A DNA stretch of 64,000 bases from Pseudoalteromonas citrea (GTDB taxonomy: Bacteria; Pseudomonadota; Gammaproteobacteria; Enterobacterales; Alteromonadaceae), in assembly GCF_000238375.3 (NCBI RefSeq), contig NZ_AHBZ03000022.1:124001-188000 (forward strand). The letters run 5' to 3'. Below the pieces are notes generated by a model. That model was not told the origin of the DNA. It saw only the letters and a list, made by a program, of their open reading frames with translations, and ran no database searches. Shown piece after piece: positions 9,441 through 20,300 of the stretch (the first letter of the stretch is position 1; every line of letters starts with the position of its first letter). A program made the position numbers and the translations under genes.

Positions 9441-10457
9441 TTATGCGTTATAGCCTTGTGGATTCCCACTTTGCCAACGCCAAGTATCTTGCATCATCAC
9501 ATCAATACCTCGCTCTGCTTGCCATTTCAGCTCCGTAAGTGCTTTTTCTGGGGCTGCATAACAGGCCGCGATATCACCTTCTCTGCGCGGTGAAATCGTA
9601 TAAGGTACCGCTTTATTAGAAGCAGCTTCAAATGCCTGCACCATTTGTAACACAGAATAGCCGTTGCCTGTGCCTAAATTATAAATATGCACACCACTAT
9701 GCCGATTTATTTGTGTCAGCGCTTTTAAATGCCCTAAAGCCAAATCTACTACATGAATGTAATCTCGCACGCCCGTGCCATCCACCGTGTCATAATCGTT
9801 GCCAAACACCCCTAGGCTTTCTAGCTTACCTACCGCAACTTGTGCAATATACGGCAACAAATTATTCGGGATACCGTTAGGGTCTTCACCAATGCGGCCA
9901 GATTCATGGGCACCCACTGGATTAAAGTAACGCAATATAGCAAAGGCCCAACGCGGGTCTGACTTAGCCACATCTTGTAAAACCATTTCAACCATTAATT
10001 TAGACGTACCATAGGGGTTAGTCGTGCCCCCCACGGGGAAATCTTCACGAATTGGTAAGCTCGCAGGATCGCCATAAACGGTTGCTGATGAACTAAACAC
10101 CAACTTAAACACGCCCGCATCACGCATCGCATCCAATAACGTCAATGTGCCTTGAACATTGGTTTGATAATATTCAACCGGCTTACGAACAGACTCACCT
10201 ACGGCCTTTAAGCCTGCAAAATGGATTACCTGATCAATCCCATGTTGTTGGAAAACGTTATCTAGAAAGGCTTTATCTAAAATATCACCTTGATGAAATA
10301 CCACGTCTTTACCTGTAATATCTTTAACGCGGGTGAGCGACTCTGAAGATGAATTACACAAGTTATCAACCACCACAACCTGCTCACCTTCATTCAAAAG
10401 CTCTAACACTGTGTGTGATCCAATATATCCTGCACCACCTGTTACTAAAATAGCCAT
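9441..10457 (-). CDS. galE: UDP-glucose 4-epimerase GalE
   Basis: A 338-residue short-chain dehydrogenase/reductase that interconverts UDP-glucose and UDP-galactose for galactose use and surface polysaccharide synthesis. It shows the NAD-binding [10 protein letters not shown] at residues 6-15, the [10 protein letters not shown] segment, the catalytic YGTSK (Tyr-x-x-x-Lys) at about 148 and RYFNPVGAH. The frame extends 7 residues upstream to 10478, but the ATG at 10457 fits the family start and has AAAGG six bases before it. No other gal genes are adjacent. Confidence 0.95.
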   Translation of the reverse strand: MAILVTGGAGYIGSHTVLELLNEGEQVVVVDNLCNSSSESLTRVKDITGKDVVFHQGDILDKAFLDNVFQQHGIDQVIHFAGLKAVGESVRKPVEYYQTNVQGTLTLLDAMRDAGVFKLVFSSSATVYGDPASLPIREDFPVGGTTNPYGTSKLMVEMVLQDVAKSDPRWAFAILRYFNPVGAHESGRIGEDPNGIPNNLLPYIAQVAVGKLESLGVFGNDYDTVDGTGVRDYIHVVDLALGHLKALTQINRHSGVHIYNLGTGNGYSVLQMVQAFEAASNKAVPYTISPRREGDIAACYAAPEKALTELKWQAERGIDVMMQDTWRWQSGNPQGYNA

Positions 10458-10531
10458 GCCTTGCCTTTCTTTCATCATTCATGATACTTGCTGCGTATTT
10501 TAGACAACAAGCACGTATTTTTCAGCAATAA

Positions 10532-11395
10532 TTAACGCGTACTGCAAACAAATGCCAACTTCTCTGCACGGTAACTCAGCCGCGATATTTGTGTATTGCA
10601 ATATTGGGTTAAATTCATCCATTGTGATACCGCTTTAGGAGAAGTGATAGAACGCGTATAAATACGATTATTCACCGCATAGGCAACAGTATCTCCATCA
10701 AACCAGGTATAGTCTCGAACTGGTTTCGGTAGTACAAAATGCGACGTCACTAATTGTGTTTTTGGTGAATACGTTGCTAGCCATAACTGGTTGTTTTTAT
10801 GATATGTAAATGAATAAACCTGCTTAGCTTTATTAAACGCTAAGCTTCTATCAATGTCTTTGGCAACTAATTTAGGTAAATGACCATTGATATCAGTGAA
10901 GTGCAATTCATGGGGCGTGCCCAACACAAATAACATCACATCTTGATCATTACCCCATACGTGATAGCCCACAGGATCTATATGCGCCAATAGCGGCGTT
11001 GCTTTGCGAGCGCTATCAAATGGGTAAAACCAGAGCCGTTGTTTACCCGTACTTTCAACCACTATGGTTGATAAGCCATCATCGTGAGAGTACAAAGTCG
11101 GTGAATATTCAGAGACGGGGGTATTGGTCAGGTTACGCGTTTGCTGCGAGGTAAAGTCATAGAAAAACAAATCTGTTTGGCTGCCCTCTTGAGTGCTTAA
11201 CTCTTTGGTAAAATACACGCCACTATCGGTTGTAAGTGGCTGATTGTGATAACTATCACCTGTAGTAATAGCTTTAACTTTAACGCCTTGTGTCGTTTTT
11301 TCCGCGATAAATAACTGACTACTTGGCATCGCCGAAATGGCGTGGGTACTGGCGAATGCGCCCCACAGTGCACTGATAAAAACTAGAACCTTCAT
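10532..11395 (-). CDS. Exported TolB/beta-propeller-like protein of unknown function
   Basis: A 287-residue protein with a likely signal peptide (MKVLVFISALWGAFASTHA). The mature part contains repeated beta-propeller-like strands (FFYDFTSQQTRNLTNTP, RLWFYPFDSARKATPLL, QLWLATYSPKTQLV), reminiscent of TolB/WD40-type PD40 repeats. An upstream frame extension to 11500 adds 35 residues of non-signal sequence. The ATG at 11395 has AGGGA six bases upstream and starts the signal peptide, so it is preferred. Substrate and role are not recognisable. It is divergent from prkB. Confidence 0.6.
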   Translation of the reverse strand: MKVLVFISALWGAFASTHAISAMPSSQLFIAEKTTQGVKVKAITTGDSYHNQPLTTDSGVYFTKELSTQEGSQTDLFFYDFTSQQTRNLTNTPVSEYSPTLYSHDDGLSTIVVESTGKQRLWFYPFDSARKATPLLAHIDPVGYHVWGNDQDVMLFVLGTPHELHFTDINGHLPKLVAKDIDRSLAFNKAKQVYSFTYHKNNQLWLATYSPKTQLVTSHFVLPKPVRDYTWFDGDTVAYAVNNRIYTRSITSPKAVSQWMNLTQYCNTQISRLSYRAEKLAFVCSTR

Positions 11396-11522
11396 AATAT
11401 TCCCTGTCTTTTTTAGCCTATGATAACCACTTGCCAAACAAAGCACAAAGCTTGCTATCTTGTCGGCATCAGGTAACATCAATTTCACAAACGTTCCCAA
11501 TTACTGAGATCATGAGGCGAAT

Positions 11523-12422
11523 ATGTCGCAAAAACACCCGATAATAGCCATTACAGGTAGCTCTGGTGCAGGTACAACCACCACCACCAATGCTATCAAA
11601 CATATCTTTCGTAGTCTTGATGCTAATGCCGCATTAATTGAAGGGGACAGCTTTCACCGTTATACCCGCCCAGAAATGGATAAGCTCAAACGTGAAGCAC
11701 TACAAGAAGGCAAACACATCAGCTACTTTGGCAAAGAAGCCAATGACTTCTGTGCGCTAGAAGAGTTATTTGACAACTATGGTCAACTCGGTGAAGGTCG
11801 TGTTCGCCGGTATTTGCATACTTTTGATGACGCTGTGCCGTATAATCAGCTGCCCGGCACATTTACACCCTACCAACAGCTTGATAAAAATACCGATGTG
11901 CTTTTTTATGAGGGGCTCCATGGGGGCGTAGTAACACAAGAACATGACGTTGCTAAACACGTTGATTTACTCATTGGTATGGTGCCAATTATCAACCTTG
12001 AGTGGATCCAAAAAATGATCCGTGACACCAACGAACGCGGCCATTCACGCGAAGCCGTGATGAGCTCGATTGTACGCAGTATGGATGATTACATTACCCA
12101 CATCACTCCCCAATTCTCACGTACCCATATCAACTTTCAACGAGTGCCGACTGTCGACACGTCAAACCCATTTAGCGCCAAAGATATTCCCTCTTTAGAT
12201 GAAAGTTTTGTGGTGATCCGCTTTCGTGGTATCGACGACGTTAATTTTCCCTATTATTTGCAAATGATTGAAGGTAGCTTTATGTCTCGAATGAACACCC
12301 TTGTGGTACCAGGTGGGAAAATGGGCTTAGCAATGGAGCTGGTATTAACTCCGCTTATCAAAGACCTATTACTCAAAAAGCGCGCCTTAGAAAGTATGGT
12401 ACAGGTCGACTTACCTATTTAA
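11523..12422 (+). CDS. prkB: PrkB, phosphoribulokinase-like kinase
   Basis: A 299-residue P-loop kinase of the phosphoribulokinase/uridine kinase family, matching E. coli PrkB (YhfF-region protein) along its length. The nucleotide loop GSSGAGTTTT at residues 12-21 has Thr in place of the usual Lys, as in other PrkB proteins. EGDSFHRYTRPEMD, VLFYEGLHGG and VPGGKMGLAMEL are conserved. No Calvin-cycle genes are near, so a role in CO2 fixation is unlikely and the true substrate is unknown. The stop codon is formed at the left junction of a MITE-like element. Confidence 0.88.
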   Translation: MSQKHPIIAITGSSGAGTTTTTNAIKHIFRSLDANAALIEGDSFHRYTRPEMDKLKREALQEGKHISYFGKEANDFCALEELFDNYGQLGEGRVRRYLHTFDDAVPYNQLPGTFTPYQQLDKNTDVLFYEGLHGGVVTQEHDVAKHVDLLIGMVPIINLEWIQKMIRDTNERGHSREAVMSSIVRSMDDYITHITPQFSRTHINFQRVPTVDTSNPFSAKDIPSLDESFVVIRFRGIDDVNFPYYLQMIEGSFMSRMNTLVVPGGKMGLAMELVLTPLIKDLLLKKRALESMVQVDLPI

Positions 12423-12613
12423 CCTCAGCTCTGGATAAGCGAATTTGCCCAATAAAGCTATTTTTCTCACTCTCGGCGTTGCTTTCATTTGTAATAGCCC
12501 GCTTTTACTGCATAAAAGCGCCTTGATATTGATCGAAATATCATCATTGGATTGTACGTATGTTTGTTTTCAAAACACTTTCTATTCCAAAACCCTTATC
12601 CAAACCTGAGGTT
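12421..12613. mobile_element. MITE-like non-autonomous element, 193 bp
   Basis: Two 19-bp terminal inverted repeats (left AACCTCAGCTCTGGATAAG at 12421-12439; right, read on the other strand, AACCTCAGGTTTGGATAAG at 12595-12613) match at 17 of 19 positions. ATTT occurs directly outside both ends (12417-12420 and 12614-12617), consistent with a 4-bp target duplication. The interior has no ORF but has two perfect hairpins: CGCTTTTA/TAAAAGCG at 12500-12520 and TGATATT/AATATCA at 12524-12543. It fills most of the gap between prkB and yjjX. The IS family that would mobilise it is not identified. Confidence 0.7.
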
Positions 12614-12679
12614 ATTTAACTTGCGGGTAAATAATACCAAGCTTACACTGTTTGCTCTTTTGTACAGCACGAGATTTCA

Positions 12680-13219
12680 ATGACACAGTTAAGCATCTTA
12701 GTTGGCTCGCAAAACCCAATAAAAATAAATGCTGCAAAGCAGGTTTTTAGCAATTACTTTCCTGATAAAACCATCCATTGCGAAGGACTACATGCACCTT
12801 CTTTGGTGCCTGAACAACCGTTAGGGGAAGAACAAACACGACTTGGCGCGCAAAATCGAGTCGAGTATTTAATGCAGCATCACAAAGCCGATTATTACTG
12901 TGCAATGGAAGGTGGCGCACACCAATTTAGCTATGGGCCAGCCACATTTGCTTATGTCGTAATAGCAAACTCACAGCACACCAGTGTTAATCGCAGCAGT
13001 AACCTACCGCTTCCTCAAGTTATATTCGACGCACTGATCGCAGGAGAGGAGCTTGGGCCTGTGATGGACAAAACCTTCAACACCACCAACATAAAGCAAA
13101 AAGGCGGTGCGATTGGTTTGCTTACCAACAACTTAGCAACGCGTGAAAGTACTTACACGCAAGCCTTAACCTTGGCTATGGCGCCTTTCATTCACGTAGA
13201 GCTGTTCGACAATCAATAA
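12680..13219 (+). CDS. yjjX: YjjX-type inosine/xanthosine triphosphatase
   Basis: A 179-residue house-cleaning NTPase that hydrolyses non-canonical purine nucleotides (ITP, XTP) to keep them out of RNA and DNA. The N-terminal VGSQNPIKINAAKQVF, the LGEEQTRLGAQNR segment and AMEGG in the middle match E. coli YjjX. The length is normal. The HAD nucleotidase gene starts 8 bases after it, so the two form a nucleotide-metabolism pair. Confidence 0.9.
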   Translation: MTQLSILVGSQNPIKINAAKQVFSNYFPDKTIHCEGLHAPSLVPEQPLGEEQTRLGAQNRVEYLMQHHKADYYCAMEGGAHQFSYGPATFAYVVIANSQHTSVNRSSNLPLPQVIFDALIAGEELGPVMDKTFNTTNIKQKGGAIGLLTNNLATRESTYTQALTLAMAPFIHVELFDNQ

Positions 13220-13227
13220 AGGGTACT

Positions 13228-13905
13228 ATGAAATACACACATATTTTATTTGATGCTGATGAAACCCTGTTTAGCTTTAATGCGTTTGCAGGGTTGCAAG
13301 CCATGTTCGCACAATATGGGGTCACATTTACTGCTGAGCACTTTACAGAATATCAGCAGGTCAATGCACCATTATGGCTAGACTATCAGGCAGGTCGAAT
13401 CGATGCCAAAACATTACAAGTTACCCGCTTTTCATTGTGGGCCAACAAGCTCACTGTACCTGCGGAGCAACTCAATGAAGGGTTTTTAACAGCAATGGCG
13501 TCGATTTGCGAACCTTTACCCGGTGCGCGCGCATTATTAACCCAGTTACAGGGTAAAGCCAAGCTCGGGATCATTACCAATGGGTTTGCCGCATTACAGC
13601 AGCGTAGATTAGATCACACCGGCCTTACAGCACACTTTGAGCATTTGGTTATCTCTGAATTGGTCGGCATTGCCAAGCCTGATCCCAAGATTTTTCAACA
13701 CACTTTATCGCTTTTTGGTGAGCCAGATAAATCTAAAGTACTGATGGTTGGAGATACCCCAAGTAGCGACATTTTGGGCGCGAACCAGTTTGGTATTGAT
13801 AGCTGTTGGTTACAGCACCCAAATCAAACATGCCCAGCTGACATAAAGCCTACTTATAGTGTGCGCTCATTGACTGAATTAGCCCGTTTGCTGGCTGAGG
13901 AATAG
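13228..13905 (+). CDS. yjjG: YjjG-type pyrimidine 5'-nucleotidase (HAD family)
   Basis: A 225-residue HAD-superfamily phosphatase. It shows motif I FDADETL (nucleophile D9 and D11), motif II ITNG, and motif III/IV with KPDPKIF and MVGDTPSSDILGA. YjjG enzymes dephosphorylate non-canonical pyrimidine nucleotides such as dUMP. AAAGGG lies upstream of the ATG. Its position after yjjX fits joint nucleotide-pool sanitation. Confidence 0.9.
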   Translation: MKYTHILFDADETLFSFNAFAGLQAMFAQYGVTFTAEHFTEYQQVNAPLWLDYQAGRIDAKTLQVTRFSLWANKLTVPAEQLNEGFLTAMASICEPLPGARALLTQLQGKAKLGIITNGFAALQQRRLDHTGLTAHFEHLVISELVGIAKPDPKIFQHTLSLFGEPDKSKVLMVGDTPSSDILGANQFGIDSCWLQHPNQTCPADIKPTYSVRSLTELARLLAEE

Positions 13906-13932
13906 TTAAGTAACACAAGAAAAAGAAGACGA

Positions 13933-13958
13933 TGAGGTTAGAGTGTTCTCTAACCTCA
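13933..13958 (-). terminator. Terminator of the rnr-rlmB operon
   Basis: TGAGGTTAGAG and CTCTAACCTCA form a perfect 11-bp stem around a 4-base loop. On the minus strand it is followed by a T-rich run (TCTTCTTTTTC), so it serves rlmB. The plus side has no T run. Confidence 0.8.
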
Positions 13959-13978
13959 AGAATAACACTGTCGGTGAG

Positions 13979-14719
13979 TTATACCGCGTTACGTTGACGC
14001 AACACTTCAAACAAACACACCCCAGTTGCCACTGACACGTTCAAACTTGACACCGTGCCAACCATAGGAATTTTCACTAAAATATCGCAATGTTCACGGG
14101 TTAAACGGCGCATGCCGTCTCCTTCTGCCCCCATGATGATTGCAATTGGACCCGTTAAGCTGGCATCAAACACATGGGTGTCTGTTTCGCCAGCGGTACC
14201 CGCAACCCAAACACCGGCTTCTTTAATATCACGTAAAGTACGCGCAAGGTTAGTGACTTGGATCAAAGGCACCGTTTCTGCAGCACCACAGGCCACTTTA
14301 CGAGCGGTACCCGTTAATTTTGCCGACTTATCTTTTGGCACAATCACGCCATGCACACCTGCCGCATCAGCACTGCGTAAACAAGCGCCGAGGTTATGCG
14401 GATCAGTGACCCCATCTAACACTAAAAAGAAGGGGTTTGCTTCTCTGGCAATGATGTCATCTAAATCACGTTCACTGTAAGTACGTGCCGCTTTTACATT
14501 GGCAATAATACCTTGATGTTGCTCACCTTTTGATTTGTTGTCTAACGCTTTACGTTGCATAAACTGCACCGAAATGCCAAATCTACGTGCTTCATTAATG
14601 ATGGGGTTTAAGCGTTTATCTTCACGCCCTTTTAATGCATAGATCTCTAAAAAGCGCTCAGGCTCTTTGTTTAAAATGGCTTCAATAGAATGAAAACCAT
14701 AAATTAATTCATTACTCAC
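13979..14719 (-). CDS. rlmB: RlmB, 23S rRNA (guanosine-2251-2'-O)-methyltransferase
   Basis: A 246-residue SPOUT methyltransferase (E. coli 243). It has the N-terminal L30e-like substrate domain ([21 protein letters not shown]), then [30 protein letters not shown] and [15 protein letters not shown] of the trefoil knot. It methylates the ribose of G2251 in the ribosomal P-loop. The start is GTG, with GGAG ten bases upstream lying in the end of rnr. The five-base gap after rnr indicates an operon, as in E. coli. Confidence 0.96.
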   Translation of the reverse strand: MSNELIYGFHSIEAILNKEPERFLEIYALKGREDKRLNPIINEARRFGISVQFMQRKALDNKSKGEQHQGIIANVKAARTYSERDLDDIIAREANPFFLVLDGVTDPHNLGACLRSADAAGVHGVIVPKDKSAKLTGTARKVACGAAETVPLIQVTNLARTLRDIKEAGVWVAGTAGETDTHVFDASLTGPIAIIMGAEGDGMRRLTREHCDILVKIPMVGTVSSLNVSVATGVCLFEVLRQRNAV

Positions 14720-14724
14720 TGCGT

Positions 14725-17202
14725 TTATGCTCCAGTGCTTTTACGTTTACGGGCGTTTTTTCCAGGGCGTTTTGCTTTGGCTTTCTTGGCTTTGGGTTTA
14801 GCTTTGCCTTTAGTGACTTCAGCACCCGACGACTTAGCTTTTTTCAGCTTACCTTTCGGTGTCGTCTTTTTGCCTTTATTAGGCTTATTAGGCTGCTTAC
14901 CCTGCTCGTCTTGCTTATCTTTGCCGGGGATTTTACCTGCTTTTAACTGTGAACGCACACTACTTGGTGTATGTTGTTTTGATTGAGTCTGTGGTTTTGC
15001 ACGTCGACGAGCATATCTATCAGGTACAGCCTCTCCCGCCAATACCAAGTTAACTCGGCGCTCATCTAAGCTAACTGACGCCACTGTCACCGTGAGCTTA
15101 TCACCCAAACGATACACAGAATGAGAATGCTCACCGATTAAGGTATGTTTCGCCCCATCATATTGATAGTACTCTTGCCCTAAGTTCGAAACATGAATTA
15201 AGCCATCAATTTGTAAATCATCTAAGCGAACAAACAGCCCAAAGTTGGTCACCGATGACACAACCCCAGAGAACTCATCACCCACATGATCTTGCATGTA
15301 TTCACATTTGAGCCAATCAGCTACTTCTCGGGTCGCATCATCAGCACGACGTTCAGTCGTAGAGCATTGCTCACCTAACCTATCGACTTCATCATTCTCA
15401 TAAACATAGGCACCCGATGTTTGCTGGCCTTGGCTTGCTAATATGCCTTTAATCGCTCGATGAACCACCAAATCAGGGTAACGGCGGATAGGCGACGTAA
15501 AGTGCGCATATGCAGACAACGCTAATCCATAATGTCCAATGTTATCAGCCTGATACACTGCTTGCTTCATCGAACGAAGTAACATGGTCTGGATCAATTC
15601 TTTTTCTGGGCGATCTCCCAATTGTGCCAGTGCCGCCGTTAATTCTTTTGGCTCAGGGTCGTTAGGCAATAAGCTCTCAATACCCAAGTCGTTTAAAAAC
15701 TGTCTAAAATGACTGAGTTTTTCTTGATCCGGCTCATCATGAATACGATATAGTGCGGGTGCTTCATGCTTTTCTAATAATTTAGCCGCTGATACATTGG
15801 CTAAAATCATACATTCTTCAATCAACTTATGCGCATCGTTACGCACCAAGGGCACGATAGATTCAATTTTACGATGAGCGTTAAACACAAAGCGTGTTTC
15901 AACGGTTTCAAACTCGATGGCGCCACGAGTCTGACGTGCCGACTTCAGTGCCATGTACATTTGCTGTAAATCAGTCAAATGCGGCACAATCGCGGCATAT
16001 TGTTCACGCAGTATTTCATCGCCTTGCAAAATAGCATGCACTTTAGTGTAGGTAAGGCGCGCATGAGAATTCATGATCGCTTCACAAAAACGATAACCAG
16101 ACAGCTTACCCGCTTCTGATACCGTCATCTCTGCCACCATACACAAGCGATCAACTTCTGGATTCAATGAACACAATCCATTCGACAACACTTTTGGAAG
16201 CATCGGGATCACTTGCTCAGGAAAATACACTGAGTTACCACGCTCAATGGCTTCTTTGTCTAACGCACTGCCTTTTGGTACGTAATGAGACACATCGGCA
16301 ATGGCAACCCATAAGCGCCATCCACCTGATTTTTTGCGTTCGCAATAAACGGCATCATCAAAGTCACGGGCGTCTTCACCATCGATGGTAACTAAAGGCA
16401 AGTCGCGTAAATCAACTCGCCCTGTTTTATCTGCTTCTTCAACAAACTCACCATGTTTCGCAACTTGCTCTAACACCGCTTCTGGCCACACATGTGGAAT
16501 GTCATGATTGCGTAAAGCCACTTCAATTTCCATGCCTGGCGCCATGTGGTCGCCCAGCACTTCAAGTACCTTACCCACCGCGTTCATTTGTCTGCTTGGG
16601 CTTTGTGTGATCTCAACCTGCACCATTTGGTTATGGCGGGCACCATTTTCACTGCCTGGTAATATAATGATATCTTGCGTAATGCGCGGATCTTCAGCCA
16701 CCACAACCGCAGTGCCATGTTCAACAAAATAACGCCCGACGATTGGTGCACGTTCACCTGCGAGTACTTTTATAATGCGCGCTTCGACTTTGCCACCAGA
16801 ACCGCGGCTTGCCGCTTTGGCTAGAACAATATCGCCGTGCAAAACCATATTCATTTGATGTTTTGCAACAAACCAATCTTTAGGTTCACCTTCAACCACC
16901 AAAAATCCAAAGCCATCACGATGCCCAATCACTCGACCTTTGACCAACCCATCATCGGTTGGGATCACATACCGTTTAAACTTATTAAAATGTAATTGAC
17001 CGTCACGTTCCATAGCACGTAAACGACGTTTAAAGGCAATTTGTCGCTCTGATTCGAAAACATTCAAATCACTACAAAGGTGACTAAAGGTCGCCGCTTT
17101 TGCTGACACTTTTTTAATGTGCTCTAGAATAAATTCACGGCTGGGAACTGGATTTTCGTATTTATCTTGCTCTCGGCTAAGGTAAGGATCCTGTTTTGAC
17201 AT
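14725..17202 (-). CDS. rnr: Ribonuclease R
   Basis: An 825-residue processive 3'-5' exoribonuclease (E. coli 813) that degrades structured RNA and takes part in trans-translation and rRNA quality control. The order of domains is HTH-like N-terminus, two cold-shock domains, the RNB catalytic domain with [13 protein letters not shown] at about residue 272, an S1 domain at about 640-720 ([17 protein letters not shown]), and a very Lys-rich tail of about 85 residues. The tail is known in the family to bind RNA and control stability. It heads the rnr-rlmB operon. Confidence 0.97.
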   Translation of the reverse strand: MSKQDPYLSREQDKYENPVPSREFILEHIKKVSAKAATFSHLCSDLNVFESERQIAFKRRLRAMERDGQLHFNKFKRYVIPTDDGLVKGRVIGHRDGFGFLVVEGEPKDWFVAKHQMNMVLHGDIVLAKAASRGSGGKVEARIIKVLAGERAPIVGRYFVEHGTAVVVAEDPRITQDIIILPGSENGARHNQMVQVEITQSPSRQMNAVGKVLEVLGDHMAPGMEIEVALRNHDIPHVWPEAVLEQVAKHGEFVEEADKTGRVDLRDLPLVTIDGEDARDFDDAVYCERKKSGGWRLWVAIADVSHYVPKGSALDKEAIERGNSVYFPEQVIPMLPKVLSNGLCSLNPEVDRLCMVAEMTVSEAGKLSGYRFCEAIMNSHARLTYTKVHAILQGDEILREQYAAIVPHLTDLQQMYMALKSARQTRGAIEFETVETRFVFNAHRKIESIVPLVRNDAHKLIEECMILANVSAAKLLEKHEAPALYRIHDEPDQEKLSHFRQFLNDLGIESLLPNDPEPKELTAALAQLGDRPEKELIQTMLLRSMKQAVYQADNIGHYGLALSAYAHFTSPIRRYPDLVVHRAIKGILASQGQQTSGAYVYENDEVDRLGEQCSTTERRADDATREVADWLKCEYMQDHVGDEFSGVVSSVTNFGLFVRLDDLQIDGLIHVSNLGQEYYQYDGAKHTLIGEHSHSVYRLGDKLTVTVASVSLDERRVNLVLAGEAVPDRYARRRAKPQTQSKQHTPSSVRSQLKAGKIPGKDKQDEQGKQPNKPNKGKKTTPKGKLKKAKSSGAEVTKGKAKPKAKKAKAKRPGKNARKRKSTGA

Positions 17203-17303
17203 TCACTATCTTGTTAATGGAGTTATGTCGTTATTTTAACCCAAAATCGAACAATGAGACAGCCACAGACAATTAAAGTTTTATGTAGCCCAGCAGCATA
17301 CCA

Positions 17304-17330
17304 ATCTGCACACTGGGCAATAGTGCAGAT
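17304..17330 (-). terminator. Possible terminator of the giant surface-protein operon
   Basis: ATCTGCAC and GTGCAGAT form a perfect 8-bp stem around an 11-base loop, three bases after the last gene. The downstream T run is poor. The loop holds CTGGGC, which can pair with GCCCAG at 17288-17293, so an alternative fold exists. Confidence 0.4.
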
Positions 17331-17333
17331 AGT

Positions 17334-20300
17334 TTAAAATTTTCCGGTTAAATTTATAAACCAGCCCTTCGAGTCATAATCAAAATCCGTTAAATCATCA
17401 GAGAACTCGGTAAAATTATAACCAATACCTACTTTCATATGTTCGCCGACATGGCGATGAATTGCAGCAAGTGCACCGCTACGCTCGTCTTGCGCACGAT
17501 CGACGGCTAAGTTGCGCCACTCGATGGTTGCATCCCAGTTATGTGCTAAATGATAATCGGCTCTGAGTACATGCAACTGAGCGGTTGAGTCAAACCAAGG
17601 TCCTGCGTCGCGCCCTAATCGCACCTCTCCGGTGCGCTGCGCAAACTTAGCACCTACTCGCCATCGTGAGGTCAATCGGTAATTCACATCAACTGACCAT
17701 ACCGTACTACGTTGCTGTGGGGTATTATCTAGGCCAATTCCATTGAGTTGCTGTGCCGGTGCTAAATCTTCTAAATAAGTCACACTCGCCATCGCAGACC
17801 AAGGGCTTACTTCTACAGGACGATAAGCAAACCCTAACTGAAACTCCGTAAAGTCACTGTTTAAGCCGCTATTTTCAGTTTCAACATTACTCTCACTTAT
17901 TGCCGTATCAAAGCGTAACTGCGCTCGCCAATCAGGTGACAACTTAGCGGTAAAATTATGGCGCATCAGCCAGTTAGTGCGCTGCTCATCATCGGTGCTA
18001 TCTTGGCGATACTCTAAAGCACCTGACCAGCGCAGACCTTGGTGTAAATAGCCTAACCCTAAAGTCACACTATCTCGCGCTAATTGACCCTGTTCAAACA
18101 AGTCGATGTCGCCATTTTCAAAGCCCACCTGCACTTGCCAACGTTCATTAATACTATGATCTACCCCATAAGCATGTGTAATACCCGTTTGACGATCATC
18201 TTTTTGGAATTGTTGCTCACCATACACACTGGTTGAATCACTAAAGCGATGGCGAGCGCCGGTTACCCATTGACGCTGTTGACGAGAATTGAATAAATCA
18301 TCTCCGTCTGGGTCTAATTGATAATTGAGATACACATTTCCTAACGCGCTATAAGCATAATCAACGCCAGCAACAGCCGCAAAGCCTTGCTTTCCTTGAG
18401 ATGTTTCGCCTTTGAGCGTGATCGCATCAGAAACCTGAACCTCCCCACCAAAACCAACTCGATCATTGGCTTGACGCGTCGCTTCTTTATCGAGTGTACC
18501 TTGTACAAACCCATACGCTAACCAGTCTGTTTTTGGATTATATTTCAGTTGTAAAGCTACATCAGTGCGCTGACCTTCATCTGTTTGCCCTACCGAAATT
18601 GCATTTTCAGATGATACAGCATGGAGTTGCTCACGCTTATCCATACGGATCCCTGCGCTCACTTGCCATTGCTCAGTCAATTCATGTGCAATGTCCAGCT
18701 CAGCCGCTTGGCGGTGATACCGCGCTTTAACCTTATTCTCGTCAGCTTTTAGTTTAACCTGCGTATCAGCTGTTGCTTGCCAGCTTAATAAAACCCCTGC
18801 GGTTTGCGCTTCATCGGCATTTACTTGGCCAAGCCCCGCGAAGCCTTGTTGTAACTTTTGCCAATACACATTAACCTTGCCATCATTATTTAACCCCAAT
18901 TCGTGCCATGTAGAGGCAGCTTCAACGCGCACCCCTTGAGCTTTTGTGGGGGTTTCTGCTGATTGTATATTGTCAAAACTAAAGCCACCATTGAAAGTAC
19001 TTAACGCACTCGCAATACCTTGTGTTTCCGCCGCTTCAACTTTCACATAACTGTGTTCACTGTGCCGATAAATCGCATCTAAGCCAAATAAGTTATCATC
19101 ATACTCATCAAGCTTTTGCTGACGCGCAGTTGCACCAATTTGCACTTTGTCGTTTAACCACTGACTAACACGGCCACCATAGGTCAAATTGTTTAGCTGC
19201 GAAAATCCTGCGCTGTATTCATAATTAGCAATTAGATAAGTAGGGTTGTTATCTAAGCTTGCAGCACGGACTAATAAGTCATCAAATTCAAATGATGACA
19301 AAGGTTTGGTGAGTAATATACGCCCTTGCAAAGCATCAATATCATAATCTTGGCCTGCAACCAATGCCCGACGCACTAACACTAAACCCGAGGTTTTATC
19401 GCGTACTTCAACCGCAACTTGCTCAGAGCCAATAACAATATCTTGATGTTGGAGATAATAAAGCGAACCTCCGGTGGCACGATGCGTTTCATAGGCAGGT
19501 AGGGTTTCAGCTTCCGCGACAAATAACTCTGCACCAGCGGCATGTTCACCAAATTGTGTTACATCATCGCTGACATACTTAGCTTGCAACCCGTATAAGC
19601 CACGCTCAACTCGGCTTAACTCTGTATCGCTTATTTGCGTATTAAAGTTACCCCATAAAACCTGATTATCATCTTTGGCAATTTTTAAATACAGCTTACC
19701 ATTACTTGGCGCATCATCTCGTGTGGTTGAGTCATCACCAAATTCGCTCGGGTGGGCTTGTTCTTCCAAACGCCTAAATAAGCTTTTTGGATCTTTTTGG
19801 TGAATGTTCGAAAATAGCTCGTTAAGGGGCGCTTCACGGGTATCGATTCTTGCTGTGACTTGGTACTCGTCCTGCCACTTTCCTGTGATGTAACCTGCCA
19901 AACGGCCCTCAGCAAATAACTCTCCATCTTTATGTTGAGTTTTATTGAGCAAATCAACCGGCCCATTATGGCTATTTTGCCCAATCGTTAAATCAGCCAT
20001 CGCCACATAAAACCAATCGCTTTTTGGTAACGCTAAATCTCGATGGATCAAGCTACCGTTACCATCATCATCTAGTACGGCAACCTCCGCACGATGAAAG
20101 CCGGAACGAACAATTTGCTGATGGACAAATTTACGCTCGCGGGTGATAGCCACCACGCGACCTAAAAAGAACACATGATGCTGCTCCGGCACTTGCTCGC
20201 CATATAATGTTAGCGTGCCTCCCGCTACTTTGATATTTTGCTTTTCTAACTGGGACTTGCCGTAGCTTGTCAGTAAGTACCCAGTTACTTTCTCTGGCTC

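Noticed and set aside
11523-12422. Calvin-cycle phosphoribulokinase
   Set aside because: The gene matches heterotroph PrkB proteins and there is no RuBisCO or other Calvin-cycle gene in view.
14735-14986. Plus-strand hydrophobic ORF opposite the RNase R tail
   Set aside because: It is the antisense of the Lys/Gly-rich tail, whose codons read as Leu/Phe/Pro on the other strand.
17288-17330. Riboswitch-like alternative hairpins after the giant operon
   Set aside because: Two mutually exclusive short stems can be drawn, but they lie 3' of the operon and no known riboswitch core is recognisable.
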